NCBI RefSeq assembly: GCF_003590095.1
Contig: NC_039481.1
Location: 14,787,895 to 14,851,894 of the forward strand
Reading direction: 5' to 3'
DNA: 64,000 bases
From: Trichoplusia ni
Taxonomy: Eukaryota; Arthropoda; Insecta; Lepidoptera; Noctuidae
In this document: one piece after another, positions 1 through 12,986 of the stretch
How the letters are laid out: the number at the start of each line of letters is the position of its first letter
Position numbering within the stretch: the stretch's first letter is position 1
The notes under the pieces: model-generated
Seen by the model: only the letters and a program-made list of their open reading frames with translations
Database searches by the model: none
What the model was told of the DNA's origin: nothing
Program-made: the position numbers and the translations under genes

Positions 1-2612
1 TTTTATATGTAAAAAAAATATCTTGCAACACTTGGCACGAGATATCCAATTTGATACCACCAGGTTCCTTGGTGGACACCTCCCACACAAAGAATTTAAG
101 AAGTATTAAATCATGAAACTAGTACATTTCAACATAAATATATTTCTGTATTTATGAAGTTAGTCCAAGTAAATTGTCAGCGCATTAAATATTCTATCAA
201 TAAAAACGGACAGATTGACAGGCCGACATCGACGTCACTCCATAAGCGGACGGTGTTCGCAATTTGAATATGCTGCGTAAAAAAGCTGTACACTAGAAAA
301 TAGAATGGAAATCTAAATTCGAGTTCATTATAATGGAAATGGATGCTGCATTTTTGTTTCATTTACTTATCCTCTCTAAAATCAAAATGAAAAGTTTTGA
401 AAAAAAGTCCCTTTTCGCTCACTTTTGTAACGTCTAAAATTCAAGACAGTATAAGTAAGAAAAACGTCCCATCAAGACTTTTTTCTCCCTTTCCTTTTCC
501 TATATATTGCACTGGAAGATTTAAAGCCGGCTGGTCAAAACCTATGTCAGCTCAAATTCATTACAGTACTCAGACTTTCTTTATTCTGTTCTTTCGTCTT
601 TCTACCCATTTTACTTCAAAAACAAGAGTGAAGAAGAAAATAAATAACACACGATCTTTTGATCTACTTGGTGTAGTAAAAATTTGGGAGCATCGCGCAA
701 CCCATTTCTCTCAATGTTCCACAATCGTTCGATCAGAAACCTTCGAAAGCAATGTTATTATAGTTGTGGGAGCAAGATGAAACATACCCCGCATAGAGCG
801 CCGTCTCATTCCTACACTTGTAACTTGAAGTTGTGGTGAAAGGCCCTCAGGTCCGTTCACTCACTAAAAGTTCGGAGAGCCTCGTTGAATCGCAATCTAA
901 CTACTTGCACCCTATAAGGAAATAATGTATCGGATGGACGGAACATCATTAGTGTGTTAGGTCTTATCTATATACAAAGCAGAGCGAGTTCAAACTCTAA
1001 AATTAGTTAAACAAGTAGATTAGTTATAGACGATGCTTTGTGCTAAAAAAGCATTTGTTTTCCTAGGCGCGTTACTGCTGTGAAATCTAAATTTTGAAAC
1101 AAAAACTTGTTTTCAACCGACTTCAAAAGTCCTTCAGATTTTTTTTTCATATCACGTTAAATAACTGTCATTTGGTGTCTGATACAAATTCATTAAGTAT
1201 GGCTATTCATTATTTTTTATTTGAAGTCTTATATGTTTTTGTTGTTAAAATATGAATTAAATAATTAAATTATAGATTATTGTGTATTTACATATTTTTT
1301 TTACCAAAACAGCTTTTAAACCAATAAACGTTTTAAGCCCATAAGAACAAATTACAAAATTGCGCTCAGAGTTCCACAGTCCCAGTTCAAAACTGACTTT
1401 GGGTTGAAATTATTAAAGTTTGCCGATAGCTGGTAAAAGTTGCAGTACCTCTTACGTCACGGCTTGTGAAGTTGTGACCCAACTCAGAACTGACAAACCT
1501 ATATGAGTCAAAGTTCTTAAAAATATTGTTTCGTAAAATGTTTGCCAACACCTGGGAAATTAGTACCATTTCTATGATTCCAATATTTTTATTAGTTATT
1601 TGAAAAGTTTTTCTCGTACGTGTTTAAATCATCCGTCGAAAAGAGATTATATGCAATTTAATGCAGAAATACAGAATTCGATCATATTTTTATCGTAAAG
1701 TCCAACAATTAATGTTTTAAAATAATGATATATTTTATACATCAAATATGCACAGATATTAAAAAATTTCAGTGCATATTAGATCATACCATCTGGTTTG
1801 AATGATGCAAACGATACGCTTTATTTTATATTAAAAATCTTAAGCTGGAATACCGACTTCATGCTGGCATAAAACCTAGTCAGCTATTCGATTTCCATTT
1901 ATAGACACGGTGTCAGCTTTGGCAAGGAATTTGTATAGATGTTATCACACTGTGTCGTTATGGGCTTCACGCGAAAAATGTCGCGTTAATTGACGCGTAT
2001 TTCCTATTTCGGACGCAGGCTTATGTCTTTGAGATTTTTTTTATAAGCAACTCCGATTAGTGATTTATTAAGCCGTTAGATATTATATGATACTAGGAGA
2101 TAGAATGTCATGAAAATATTTGTGGTCTATCAATCTGGATGGCATAGCTGTGGGTTATGGGTATGTGCATTCTACTGCGTTATAAAAATAATCTTTAGTA
2201 TCTAGAGATTATGAGACGAGATAAGATACATTCTTGTATTAAAAATGGGAGCTACATGACGTCGCAAACGCGCTTTGTGAGTTTGCTGACTTTAGTGTCG
2301 CAAACTTGCGATATGAAATATGTATTTCGAAATGTTGTAGTGCTTTTAGGAAAATTGTTAAATTCGTGTTCGCTTTGTATAAAGTAGACAAACACATTTT
2401 GTTTTGGCGTCATGTGACTGTAACGTAACGTGAATAAAATTTATTTCTGAAACGGTAAAATGCGAAAATCGTCTTCAAGTTGTCTGATGCACAAATAAAG
2501 CGCGAATTTTTCCTACAACTTCGTTTGGTATTGTAATTCATTAGCATAAACAACTTTTGTCAAAAATAACTTATATTCGACTTTTCTCTGTTTGTCGGCG
2601 GCCAGTACTCTC

Positions 2613-2845
2613 CAGTGCCGGCGTTAGGGGAGGGGGGGGGCGTGATGGGGAGATGGCCCAGGGCGACAAATTCTGGGGGGCGCCAAGGTCTGGAGTTGGA
2701 GTCTCTTGCCTCTCCTGGTGCAAACCCTCAGAACTGTGCTCTACGCTCTGTGCATATGCAGATTTTTTATTGAGATTTTTGCTTCCCTCAAGTCGGCGCC
2801 ACAATATTTTCGCCTGGGGTGTCATTGGCCCTTACTCCGGCACTG
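2613..2845. mobile_element. hAT-like miniature transposon, copy 1, with 8-bp target duplication
   Basis: The ends are inverted repeats: the left end begins CAGTGCCGGCG, and the right end reads CAGTGCCGGAG on the opposite strand. The element is flanked on both sides by the identical octamer GTACTCTC (2605-2612 and 2846-2853). An 8-bp duplication is typical of hAT-superfamily insertion. The interior is GC-rich, with a G run near 2630-2640, and has no transposase ORF, so the element is non-autonomous. The second copy at 35013-35291 shares its ends and interior. Confidence 0.85.
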
Positions 2846-5800
2846 GTACTCTCAGATTTAGCTGTTCTATGCATATTGATATAATGGGCAAATAATAACA
2901 ATGGCATAGCATAGTAAGACTGGGTGTTATGATTGAAATGAATTAAAGACTCTCAATGATAAGGATTCCAAATTTATCCAAATCATTTGCAAAAAGACAC
3001 CCTGACTCAAAACAGGCATTAACAGATCACATAAATGCTTGTCATACGTTTGGATCAAAATAATATTTGCGCAGGTTCTTCGTTTGGCACAATTAAAATA
3101 AAAACTCTTTTATAGCTTGCCGAGGCTCGAAGTTTTAGAAGACTAACACAGCTCATAAAAGTCCCAAAACATATGATATGAGATAGTTTTATGATTCTAC
3201 GATTGTCTCAGATCTTGCACATAATAACACAAACTTTAATCAAATCACATGAGTCAGTAAGTTTCCGAAACTCCTTTATTTTGTAGACACAGACGCGAAG
3301 TTTGTTCGCGATGTGCTCTTGAACTCTAGATCAAGTAGTTCGCAAGTTTAGGGATCTTAGTTTGACTGATATGAGTTCTACTGCCCTACTTATTGTGGCT
3401 TTTTGATACTTGTGTGTTACTACGTATGTTGTTTAACTAGCAATTTGAGTTTAGGATGTAAACAAGTTTTGTTTTACTCTTGTTTGAGAAACTTAAGCTC
3501 AAACGCATATACAGCCTCAAATGGTTACTATTATACTAGACCCAGGATGGTTTTAATAAGAAGAATTTATCCAGGTCAGGAATTATGCCCTGATTTGAAC
3601 CGTATTGTGAATAAAGCATCGCTCTGTTCACTACAACTAATTAGAAAGTTTTTGGGCCGACGAATTTGACTGACCATTGCCTTGATCGCCACACAAGTAT
3701 TGGCGGATGAAAAAGCTCTTAGATTCTAGCTATTAGCACTTCTACACACAAAATAACTGAAAATCACCCTTCCTACTTATCGAAGCAAACCTTAAAAGGT
3801 TAAACAATGACCTCGCATATAATAAATCATTTACTAAGTTAAGGCAAATGGCCTGACTCTACATAAGTTACAAAGGTACCCTTCCATTGTTTAGCCATTT
3901 AATTAAGGATCAAAAGGTAAATAACACTCGAAAATGACCTTTGACCTCGCTTGGTTGGCCAATTAATTAGCATAGTGTATTTAGATACTGCGTTACATGT
4001 TGGTTTCAGTTCACTAAACTTTCTAGTGTTATTTTAGGCGACAGCAAACTGTTGTTGACTTGACTAGGAACATTTTAAAACTACTAAAACTTTATTCAAA
4101 TGACTAGTCAAGGGCGATGTCAGACAGAGCACACTGAGGGTCCCGTACAAATACGCTAAAGAAAACGTTTCGGGAACAAATACGTTGCTTAACCGATCAT
4201 TGCTTTGGTTTTATACCGTACGTTTTAGTATCGTCTGTACGTAGGTACGAACCGAACAATTATTTGCGACAGAGCATTTAAAAAAATAAATGTTTATTTA
4301 TCATGGGTTATGAGATACAGCCTGGTGTCAGACGAATAGACATACGGACAGACTGCATCATTTAATACATAGCTGTCATACATCGCTCACCCCACGTTTT
4401 GCGTCGTTAATAAAAGGATTATTGTAAAAATATTTAAAGTTAATGATAAGTGCATGTTTTGTTTGAAGAATCGTATTCACTTTAAAATTACATTTTACGT
4501 TAACAATCCAAGTCATTGATTTTTATCGTTTCATTTCAACGGAGTTAATAGCCCATGTAAATGCAAAATAAATTTGCATATTTTTCATTAACTCGTCAAA
4601 TAAAATATGCACTTTATTTGACTGTTTTAGTTTAAATAAAGTTGTTTTAATTATTTTATTATTTTATTAGTTGCGTGTTCAATTTTAGTTCCCATTAGTC
4701 ATACTAATTATAAACTTATACATATAGATAAGGATAAGGATAATGTTAAACACCAAGCCGGCTTGATTTCAATATTTAAAATCAAAGTTACGTCCCGAAG
4801 TTTTCATCACTCTTGTCTGTGCTGTCTTAGGATAATACAAATAATACTCGCAAAAGAGCACTTTTTATCCAATAAATCATGAACAATGATATTTCTGTGC
4901 ATAAGTTTAAAACCAGCAACCCCGTCCATACAACTTCATTCATAAAGCCGAAAAGTCAATTTTACCTTTTGCGTTTTATATATGCGAGTATTTATAGTAC
5001 AAATAAGCACTAAATTACAAAATAAATCTTGATACATCGTGACCTTAGCACTAATAGAAAAGATACAACTTTTTTCTTGAGGTTTACACTCGTCCGCGCT
5101 AATCCAATCGTCTAGCTTTGCTGGTACTTTTATTTTTAGATTGCTTACAAAGATTGAGTGTGCAATTCTACGATATATCGTTCTCTTGGTTACGTGACGT
5201 CACACACTAATAATACGTATTTGTTTTGGTGAATGTCAATCAATCTGACGTTTTCAATTCGCAGTGCAATTTTAACATGGAATTGTTAACATGTGACTTG
5301 TACAGGACAATGGAATTTTTGATATAATGTGATGTGAGTTGTTTAGTAATAAGCGTAATTTCACATAATTTGTATTTTTGCAGTTGTAGTATTCATATGT
5401 CATGGGAAGTTCGTTGGGTTTTCGCCAAAGATATAGGCAGCCTTATGAGTTATGACGTATCTTGGAAAATGACAGCGTTTTCTCAAGATATTATTTATTA
5501 AACACCTTTATATTTAGTTTATTTTGCACCTGCATTTAAAACAAAAAGCGATCGTATCTTACGATTTCATAATTAAAATAATCTCTCGATAATGTTATTA
5601 TTCCCACGTCACAAAATAATTATCCAAGCTTGATTTTACGCAAACCTCTGTGGTTTTGCGAGACAGCAGCTGTATGACGTTTGGTACACGTGCGTACATA
5701 AGTATTCGTATTAGGCATGGTACAGTGAGCGACTGCGGTGAGTTGTGGTCAGCACACAATTGTTTCTTTACAACCTACAATACGCGTTAATTAGTAAATG

Positions 5801-6157
5801 ATGTATAAACTCTTTGTATTTGAATGTACCTTTTGTAGGAGTAAGACTGAGCTTAATAAAGACCTTTTTGGTTAATGTTAATGACGTACCTATGCCAATG
5901 TTACCAGAATACTTGGGCAGCCGTAATGTTGTTATGAGAAGCTTAAGGCACCATGAAAATGTCCTCTGAATTTAATTTCTTTATGAAAAGGCGTGATGGT
6001 CGTTGCATCACATTTAAATATTAGAAAAAAAATGATTTTGAAATTTAATATCAGAAAATTTATATCAATGTTTTTTTTTTAAAAAAGCTACTCTCGCAGT
6101 AAGTAATTTAATCATTATCTTGCCGGTGATTTCACAAACATTCATTCACATACGAAA

Positions 6158-6345
6158 AGACACCCTGCCTCAGGACAGGCATTCAAGGATCACACAAATG
6201 CTTTTCCGACGCGGTGATCTTACCCGCGACACGTCGCGCTTCTGACCTTTTACCACTTGGCTGTCCTTGCAGTCAAATTCAATCGAATTCTTTCGGTCAA
6301 TCCCGCTGTTCTGGTAGGCATCGGCTCTATTGATCTCTCCTGAGC
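6158..6345 (-). repeat. tRNA-derived SINE fragment
   Basis: This copy shares the motif ACACCC.GACTCAG.ACAGGCATT followed by GATCACACAAATGCTT with copies near 2990, 16512, 22104, 37255, 44366 and 59883. On the minus strand the family carries a B-box-like stretch resembling a tRNA T-arm, so these are probably tRNA-derived SINEs. The copies differ from one another, which suggests old insertions. Confidence 0.6.
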
Positions 6346-6917
6346 ACCTAACATATATTCTGACCTTAATTGATAAGACGTCATCGAATATAATCAAATA
6401 GACATTTCTGTATTAGAATCAAACGTTGCGTAGATCAACACGTAGTAATTACGCTTAACACGTGTATCTCATTTACTATTCAATGATTAACTACTACATG
6501 TTAATTAATTCATAATATTTGAATTATCGGATTATGATATATCCTTTGTAAATAAAGGACATTCTCTGAAATAGAGATTTCTGGCATATGATTGGGTTAC
6601 TTAGAAAATAATGGAAAATAATATTTAGATGGAAAATATCCAACGATTTCATGAGCTTTTGAAGCACGAAGAGTTTTCATTATTTATGATCGATGTTATT
6701 TTATGATATATGTATATATAACTAGTGACATAATTTTATGATATTAATTATAGATGAGTTAAATTGAAATTACACTTATCTCCAAAACAAAAACAAAAAT
6801 ATTTTTCTGTATATAATATTTTCAAGCATTATTTTTCAAGTTTTGCAATAAGCTAATTAAAACCGCAGACATAGTCAGAACATAATTAAAAACTCTTTAG
6901 TGTTTTCAACTCAAAGC

Positions 6918-6923
6918 TTTATT
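6918..6923 (-). terminator. Poly(A) signal of maltase gene A
   Basis: AATAAA on the minus strand, about 120 bases past the gene A stop codon (TAA at 7043-7045). Confidence 0.7.
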
Positions 6924-7042
6924 ATAACAACACAATGTATTCTGTACAACCCACTTCCAGTCATCCTTCATCCAATCTAAAAGATTTTAATAAATAAATG
7001 TACCACAGTTGGTTGTTCTATAATTTTATAGCAAGTTTATAG

Positions 7043-10000
7043 TTAGTTCACTTTGAGCACCAACGCTTCACTGCCAAGAATCCTCAATTTGCTTGGTTCG
7101 AGAACATCCCTGAAACAAATGAAAATCTAGGTTATGAACTTTCTTATACAAGAAATAAATGAATTTGAAAATTAGAGCAATCATGAGTAAACGATTGATT
7201 CATTTGATGTATTTGAAAGGGGCAGAGTGAAAGAAATAAAAATCTTTGAGGATTGGTCGGTATTATTTAGACAAGATTTGATTTAGAACTCTGTTTGAGT
7301 CTCGTCGTAAACTAATAGGGCAATCCTGACAAAGTGGTGTAATTAAACTGGTGCTATTTTTTTAAACAGCAAATCATTTTTCTTTTTTTCATAACATAGG
7401 TAGTGCCTAAATCTTGAGTTACTAATTGTGTACCATATCTAGATCAATTTTAATTACAATCAGACCGAGTCTTTATTTAAAGCTTAATTAAGGAGTTAGA
7501 ACAGATTACCGACTAACATACTCGTTCTATTTTCTTAGAAATCGTAATGTTTGATCCAATATATTAACTAAATTGATTGAGCGATGTCTATTCGAGTGAC
7601 TTGTCTAATTGAATTACCAGTGACTACACTGCCGTTCAAGTTCCGATCAAGTTTTGATTTCGTATAGAGATGAGGTGTGTCTGCTTGTATTTTTCGAAGT
7701 TTGGTAGAGAATGTTAGGAGTATGTTAAAGATAGTTCGAAAATATAGCCAGGAAAAAAAATATGGCAACCCTAGCTAAGGCAAAACACATAATGCCTGTT
7801 TAATTCTTGTTGAAAATGGAAGGCCATTTTTATAATAATGTACCAAAAATACCGACAAGAAAATTCAATTTAACTTTTGAAGTCACTTAAATAACGTCTT
7901 TGTCAAATATTTTTTGTTCAAAAAGTCCAACAATTACAGGCTGGTATTATCCTAACAAACTAGGCTTTATCACTTCGAAAATTGTTGTTGGACTATAAGC
8001 AGCAAACTTAGGTATGTTTCCTTCTCACAAACGCCTGTTAAAATACAATTACATTGTTACCATATCAATAAACAACCTTTTTCAAGTTTTGTAAAGGTTA
8101 AAATTGTTATCGCAACCTATATATTCGTTGATCCGTAACTCCTTATGAACTAAGTTATTTCTATTTGATATCAACGCCTGCTTGAACACGTTGGGCAATA
8201 CTCAAAGTTATTCAACCAGGTGGGAGATGGTTGTACCTTATTGCAAACTGTTTAAGGACGAAATTAGTTTAAGCAGAAATGCGATAGTAATTGTCATTGC
8301 TTTTTGGCAGCAGACTATGTAAGCGTTCCTGATTGTCAATATTTTTTGGCGCTCTTTGCAGCCTAACCGTGATGCCGTTAGCTTCGTCCTAATTGTCAAA
8401 GTTACGGCAGTATTCAAAACCGTTAAGAGACATTCTAAAATTAATACTTGATTCTACATAACACTTGACTAATTGCCCTGCTGAAGTTTTCTTTTACGGT
8501 ATAACATAATTTTGGACTTACTTTGCTGATTTCGGTGACTGAATGCTGCTTAGAACAACTTCAACCTTATTTTTGACATTTTCGAAGTAATGCAGGTCAA
8601 TGGTGTAGTTTTCGTTTCTAAAGTTGATGATTACGATGTAGTTATCTTTGTCGTGCCACCTGAAAAAAAAAGATTAATTAAAAAAGCTGTTGAATCTACT
8701 GGATTGGAAAAACTAACGAAGTATAGAGTCCTAAGATAGTAAGTAAAGTGGTGATGATGGGTTGACATTTACTTTTTTGTTTACAATTGGCAATCTCGCC
8801 CCTAGAATGAGGGACAGAGATGAAAAACGACGTTAGTACTGTAGTGTGACAGAGACAAAGCTACAAAATCGACTACCATTACTCCAGTTACTAACAAGCA
8901 TGTAAGCTTATACGCTTAACGTAGTTTTAAATGAATGATGTCATTATAATCTTTTTCATTAATAATAGTCTCATTCATAGTATCATGCAACGACTTGTTT
9001 GAGTGATTGTAATTATTGTTGCCATTTAATTATTGAATGTGCTTAACTAGCACTCCTGTTTGATGAAATAATTAAATCCCTATATCAAAGGGTGCTTACT
9101 GATAATAAATAATTATTCAATAATCATAAAGTAATTTATTTTGATACAAATGATCAATGAATTTTAATCAAAAGAGGGATTATTTGGTAAAAATAATTAG
9201 GACATAATATATTTCGTTGCATCGAAACATTGAACAAACATAGTGGTTTCTTAGGTTTACGCGAATGTTAGACATTGAAATAAAACTACTATTACGGATT
9301 TTATCGCGGCTTAATTCTAATTTTAATTTTATCGCGGGTCTGCCCGTGACCATGATACCTGCAGAGCTGTCGAAACGTCGGGAACTAAAATCAAAAAATA
9401 AACCGCTATAAAATCCGTAAAAGTAGTTTCATTTCAATTCAAAAAACATGTCAAAACAAACCAAATGACTATCTAGAATAGTCTAAGCGCAGGTTATTGA
9501 TGATATAACAATAACCTACTGATAATGTCAAACTCTTACGAAAGGCAACAGATATTCGTAGTACACACATTTGAAGTAGTGATTATGTAGCATTAAGATG
9601 AAAGATGATAAGAAGTGATAAGGTTGCAATAGATATACATATACTCATATGCTATGGGTCGATGGTCAGTACTCAGATTTCAATTTCCACGACTGAAAGA
9701 ACTTTTTCACGAATATGATTTATGGAGAGACCCGAAAATTATAAACTTAAAAATTATTTGCAAAATCCTGAGTCGTAAGATAGATGAGTTTCTAACTTAA
9801 GAAAAAATCAATACATCATAGAGCACTCACCTCCTAAAAGCAAAGACTCCTTCATTGAAAGCGACGGACTCGTATCTGCCTTGTCTAAAAGCCTTCTTAG
9901 TGCGAAGTTTTGATAGATCCTTGTAAACATTCAGGTGAGATCGTTTCGCGTTGCGCTGCGCTTCCACATTTAGATATTCGTAACCGTCTGCTACTGGGAG

Positions 10001-12026
10001 CCAGGTCTTATCAGCAGTTGAAAAGCCTGGGAAATCATTTGCGTCATTGTAACATATCATTAGGCTTTTTTTTTAATCCACAATTTCGAGTATTATAAAT
10101 CAATATTATGATCAGGCAGATTATGGAAAGAAAAAAATATAAGAAAAAACCCAATCGCACGTAATTCATACAAAACACTTTTCCAAGCGCGATGTTAAAT
10201 AGTTATGTAATGAAATGAAAAAAGGATAATTAAAGGCAACAACCTAAAACATTGCGCTTTACCTGCATTTTTCTTTGAATTCCATTGGAATGGAGTACGT
10301 TCAGGGTCCCTAGAGGACACCCAATAGTTGATAGGATCGTCTGTGTTGCATCCACTGGGATCAACAGTATCCTCCCAGCTCACATACCCGTCAACCATAC
10401 CAATTTCTTCACCCTGTTAATAAAGTTTTTTAATTGTTTTCTTAACAGGAAATTTACATACATATAACACTATAATGTTAGGAAAATTATTCTCTTACCA
10501 TGTAAGTGACAGCGATACCAGGCATGAGTAAGAGAATCATGTTGATACCATCAACTAATTCAGGGCTAAATCTTGAAGCTACGCGATTGTTGTCATGGTT
10601 ACCGGCCTAGAACAAAAATATTCAAAGGATAGTGAAATTATATTCTCATCAAAAAAATTATCATGAACTGACGGATCATGGAACTTACCACCCAGTTAGA
10701 CAATTTGTCAATCGGCTTAAATGTGATGAACTTATCAAGAGCGTATTTTATCTCAGCAGCGGTGGATGATCCGCTGACATCGGAAATTAGGACAAAGTTG
10801 AACGGCATTTGCGCACCTTGACGATCACCTTCACCGAAGTATCTCATAGTCAATTGCGGGCTTGAGTATGCTTCAGTCATCATAACTCTACTCAAACCAT
10901 CTTTCTCTTTAAACTCATCAAAAACTTCCCTCCATTGGTAGACCATATCAAAGGTCTCATCGAGATCTTTAGTGTAAATGTGGTCTGTGTAATCATAGTT
11001 ATCGGGATCATTGGTATAACCCGTTAGTGGTTCATCTGGGTATTTTCCACCAAAGTCTTTCTTATCAACTTCGAACAAATGTGCGATAGCGTCAACCCTG
11101 AAGCCTGCAACTCCTTTGTCTAACCAGAAACGAATGACGTTCTTCATTTCTTCAACGACATCAGGGTTGCGGAAGTTCAGATCTGGTTGTCCGATGACGA
11201 ACTGGTGAAGATAGTACTTGCCGACTTCTTCCCTGTATTCCCAGGCACTCTTACGGAAAACACTGACCTTAAAATAATAAAATAGTTTTAAACAAACTAT
11301 AATAAAAACAGTAAATTAAATAACTTAAAATCCTTACCCAGTTGTTAGGTGGATGCATTTTACCGTTACTGTCAACAACTCCATCCTCCCAAATAAAGTA
11401 ATTGTAATATTTCTCGTGACCTCGCAATGCCTCTTGAAACCACACGCTTTCATTACTCGTGTGGTTTGGTACGAAATCCAGAACTATTTTAATATCTAGA
11501 AAGATAAACGATAGTGTTTATACGGTTGTGTTTTAGATTGTTCGCAAATAGTCTGAGTAAAGCAATCAATCCACTGCTTGCAGACGTGAAATTATGTGCA
11601 AATATATTATGTACTATATTATATATGAAACTTTACAAACAAAAGGAGTTAATTACAATTACGTCTTAACACCAGCTACATACCTAGTTTCTTAGCCTTA
11701 GCCATGAGTTTCTCAAAATCTTCCATAGTACCGTATTCTTCTTGAATTTCATAGAAATCAGAAATATCATAGCCAAAGTCGTACATTGGCGATTTGAAAA
11801 TAGGCGACAACCATGTTGCCCCAACTCCCATCTCTTTCAAATATTCCAGACTTGATGTGATGCCGTTCAGATCTCCTATGCCATCGCCATTGCTGTCCTT
11901 AAAGGACCTTGGGTAGATTTGGTAGAATATTGTCTTTTCCCACCAGTCCAAATCCTTGTCTGCCCCTCCGGCATTGGCACTTAAAGCCAATGTGAAAACT
12001 ACAGCCAAATAAAGTATCGTCTTCAT
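7043..12026 (-). CDS. Maltase A: secreted GH13 alpha-glucosidase, 579 aa, 8 coding exons
   Basis: This is a digestive-type alpha-glucosidase of the insect maltase family (GH13 subfamily 17), predicted to release glucose from maltose or sucrose-like sugars outside the cell. Coding exons, in transcription order: 12026-11684, 11495-11338, 11267-10689, 10606-10499, 10413-10263, 10026-9831, 8659-8522, 7109-7043. All junctions are GT-AG and the sum is 1740 nt with no internal stop. Residues 1-19 form a signal peptide (MKTILYLAVVF... ending SANA). The family motif WWEKTIFYQIYPRSF follows at about residue 27. The first catalytic-domain motif is DFVPNHTSNES. The nucleophile Asp226 lies in GFRVDA, the acid/base Glu299 in MMTEAY and the transition-state Asp365 in AGNHDN. 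The C-terminal beta domain ends LVLKVN. Unlike B and C, it lacks introns after GDLNG and after EEMK. The intron 8660-9830 contains a foldback repeat. Enzyme class is secure; the exact substrate is not. Confidence 0.95.
9241..9437. repeat. Foldback repeat family, copy 1 (inside a maltase A intron)
   Basis: The two ends carry inverted TTTTACGGATTTT-like arms around a centre with CGAAACGTCGGGAACTAAAATC. The left flank (GGTTTCTTAGGTTTACGCG) occurs inverted beside the copies at about 49737-49917 and 55153-55331. No ORF lies inside. It is probably a non-autonomous foldback or MITE-type element. Confidence 0.65.
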
Positions 12027-12418
12027 CTTGACCCTGAAAATAAAAAGGATAATTATGCACAGGTTTTATCAACCTTTTTACTTCGTTAGGAAACCAGTGC
12101 AGCTCGTATTTATTCAAAGATGTCCGCCTAGTCAGAGTCCTAACTCAGCAATTTAAACTCTGACTAGTTCTATGTATATCAACCATACAAAAATAACTAG
12201 TATATTTTTCGGGAATTCGGCAATCATTTTATTTACGAAATGTTATGTAATCTCCCACATTTTAATGTATTTACACGACATTAACGTTCTAACAACACGA
12301 TAATATTTTTCAAACACACCGTCTTCATTTATTCTCTTCAAGAAAATAATGAACAATTTTATTTACGAACATAAATAATCTAATTCCGTTTGACCTTTGC
12401 TAGACGATAGAAACTTAC

Positions 12419-12440
12419 CGGTAACAGGCGATGCTGTAGG
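12419..12440 (-). promoter_or_regulatory. Non-coding first exon of maltase A
   Basis: A minus-strand GTAAGT donor follows CTGTTACCG at 12419. The matching acceptor lies at 12034, leaving seven bases (GGTCAAG) before the ATG at 12026. The right limit of this exon is inferred from the TATA box about 30 bases upstream and is approximate. The resulting 5'-UTR intron is 385 nt (12034-12418). Confidence 0.6.
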
Positions 12441-12462
12441 TGTTGGTTTCTTCCACCATCCG

Positions 12463-12470
12463 CCTTTATA
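12463..12470 (-). promoter_or_regulatory. TATA box of maltase A
   Basis: The minus strand reads TATAAAGG. A similar TATAAAGGC plus TGGTGG context sits upstream of gene C (32892-32899), which supports a shared ancestral core promoter. Only about 550 bases separate the gene B stop from this promoter. Confidence 0.7.
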
Positions 12471-12933
12471 GTGAAATCTATCTTACATCCAAGATAAATA
12501 GAGATAAATACTATTGTTTTTATCTTGTCCCATAATACCTAAACATTCTAGTACTTATCGTCATATCTACTGATAAATAAAGGGTATTCTCCATAAGTGC
12601 CTTAAAAGGTTATTTTGTTCATGTTAGGTTTGTTTGCTCTCTCAGATAAAATGTTACAGAAAGATGGAATTTTATTGAAAGCGAATTTTGGTATTACAAA
12701 AACTTCTCTAAAACTGGATTACTGGTAGACGAAGGTTAATAAAACACTAGATAAGTGGGAAATTGTATCTATTAGAATAGATAGTATCCAATTAACTTAA
12801 ATAGTTTTTAAACTTAGCTCGCTCTAAACTATTAATAGCTTATCGCATAATTTACAAGCTTGTAGTACCTACATACGTATTTTGATTATACATCTTACAA
12901 TATAAAATAAAACAACCATATTTTAGTGCAAAA

Positions 12934-12939
12934 TTTATT
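12934..12939 (-). terminator. Poly(A) signal of maltase gene B
   Basis: AATAAA on the minus strand, about 50 bases beyond the gene B stop codon (12987-12989). Confidence 0.7.
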
Positions 12940-12986
12940 AACAATCGTAAAATTATTTTACAACTAAATTAACAGGCTATGATAAT

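Larger units (their letters stand above)
1..6900. other. Intergenic left flank, no supported gene
   Basis: I found no splice-supported or conserved coding sequence here. The longer ORFs (for example 397-780 plus) have no recognisable domain and overlap repeat sequence. The stretch holds a hAT-like miniature transposon (2613-2845), two decayed tRNA-derived SINE copies (about 2990-3065 and 6158-6345) and AT-rich spacer. A short reading frame open to the left edge ends with a stop near 107, but it is too short to classify. Confidence 0.6.

Noticed and set aside
2..107. Reading frame open to the left edge ending KEFKKY
   Set aside because: About 35 codons only, with no family match I can name. 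It might be a terminal exon or a repeat, but nothing decides it.
397..780. 127-codon plus-strand ORF
   Set aside because: It has no recognisable domain, start context or splice support, and the 3' part overlaps a dispersed sequence (AGAGCGCCGTCTC type) that recurs elsewhere in the window.
2557..2895. Overlapping ORFs on both strands
   Set aside because: Both lie across the non-coding hAT-like miniature element and arise from its GC-rich interior.
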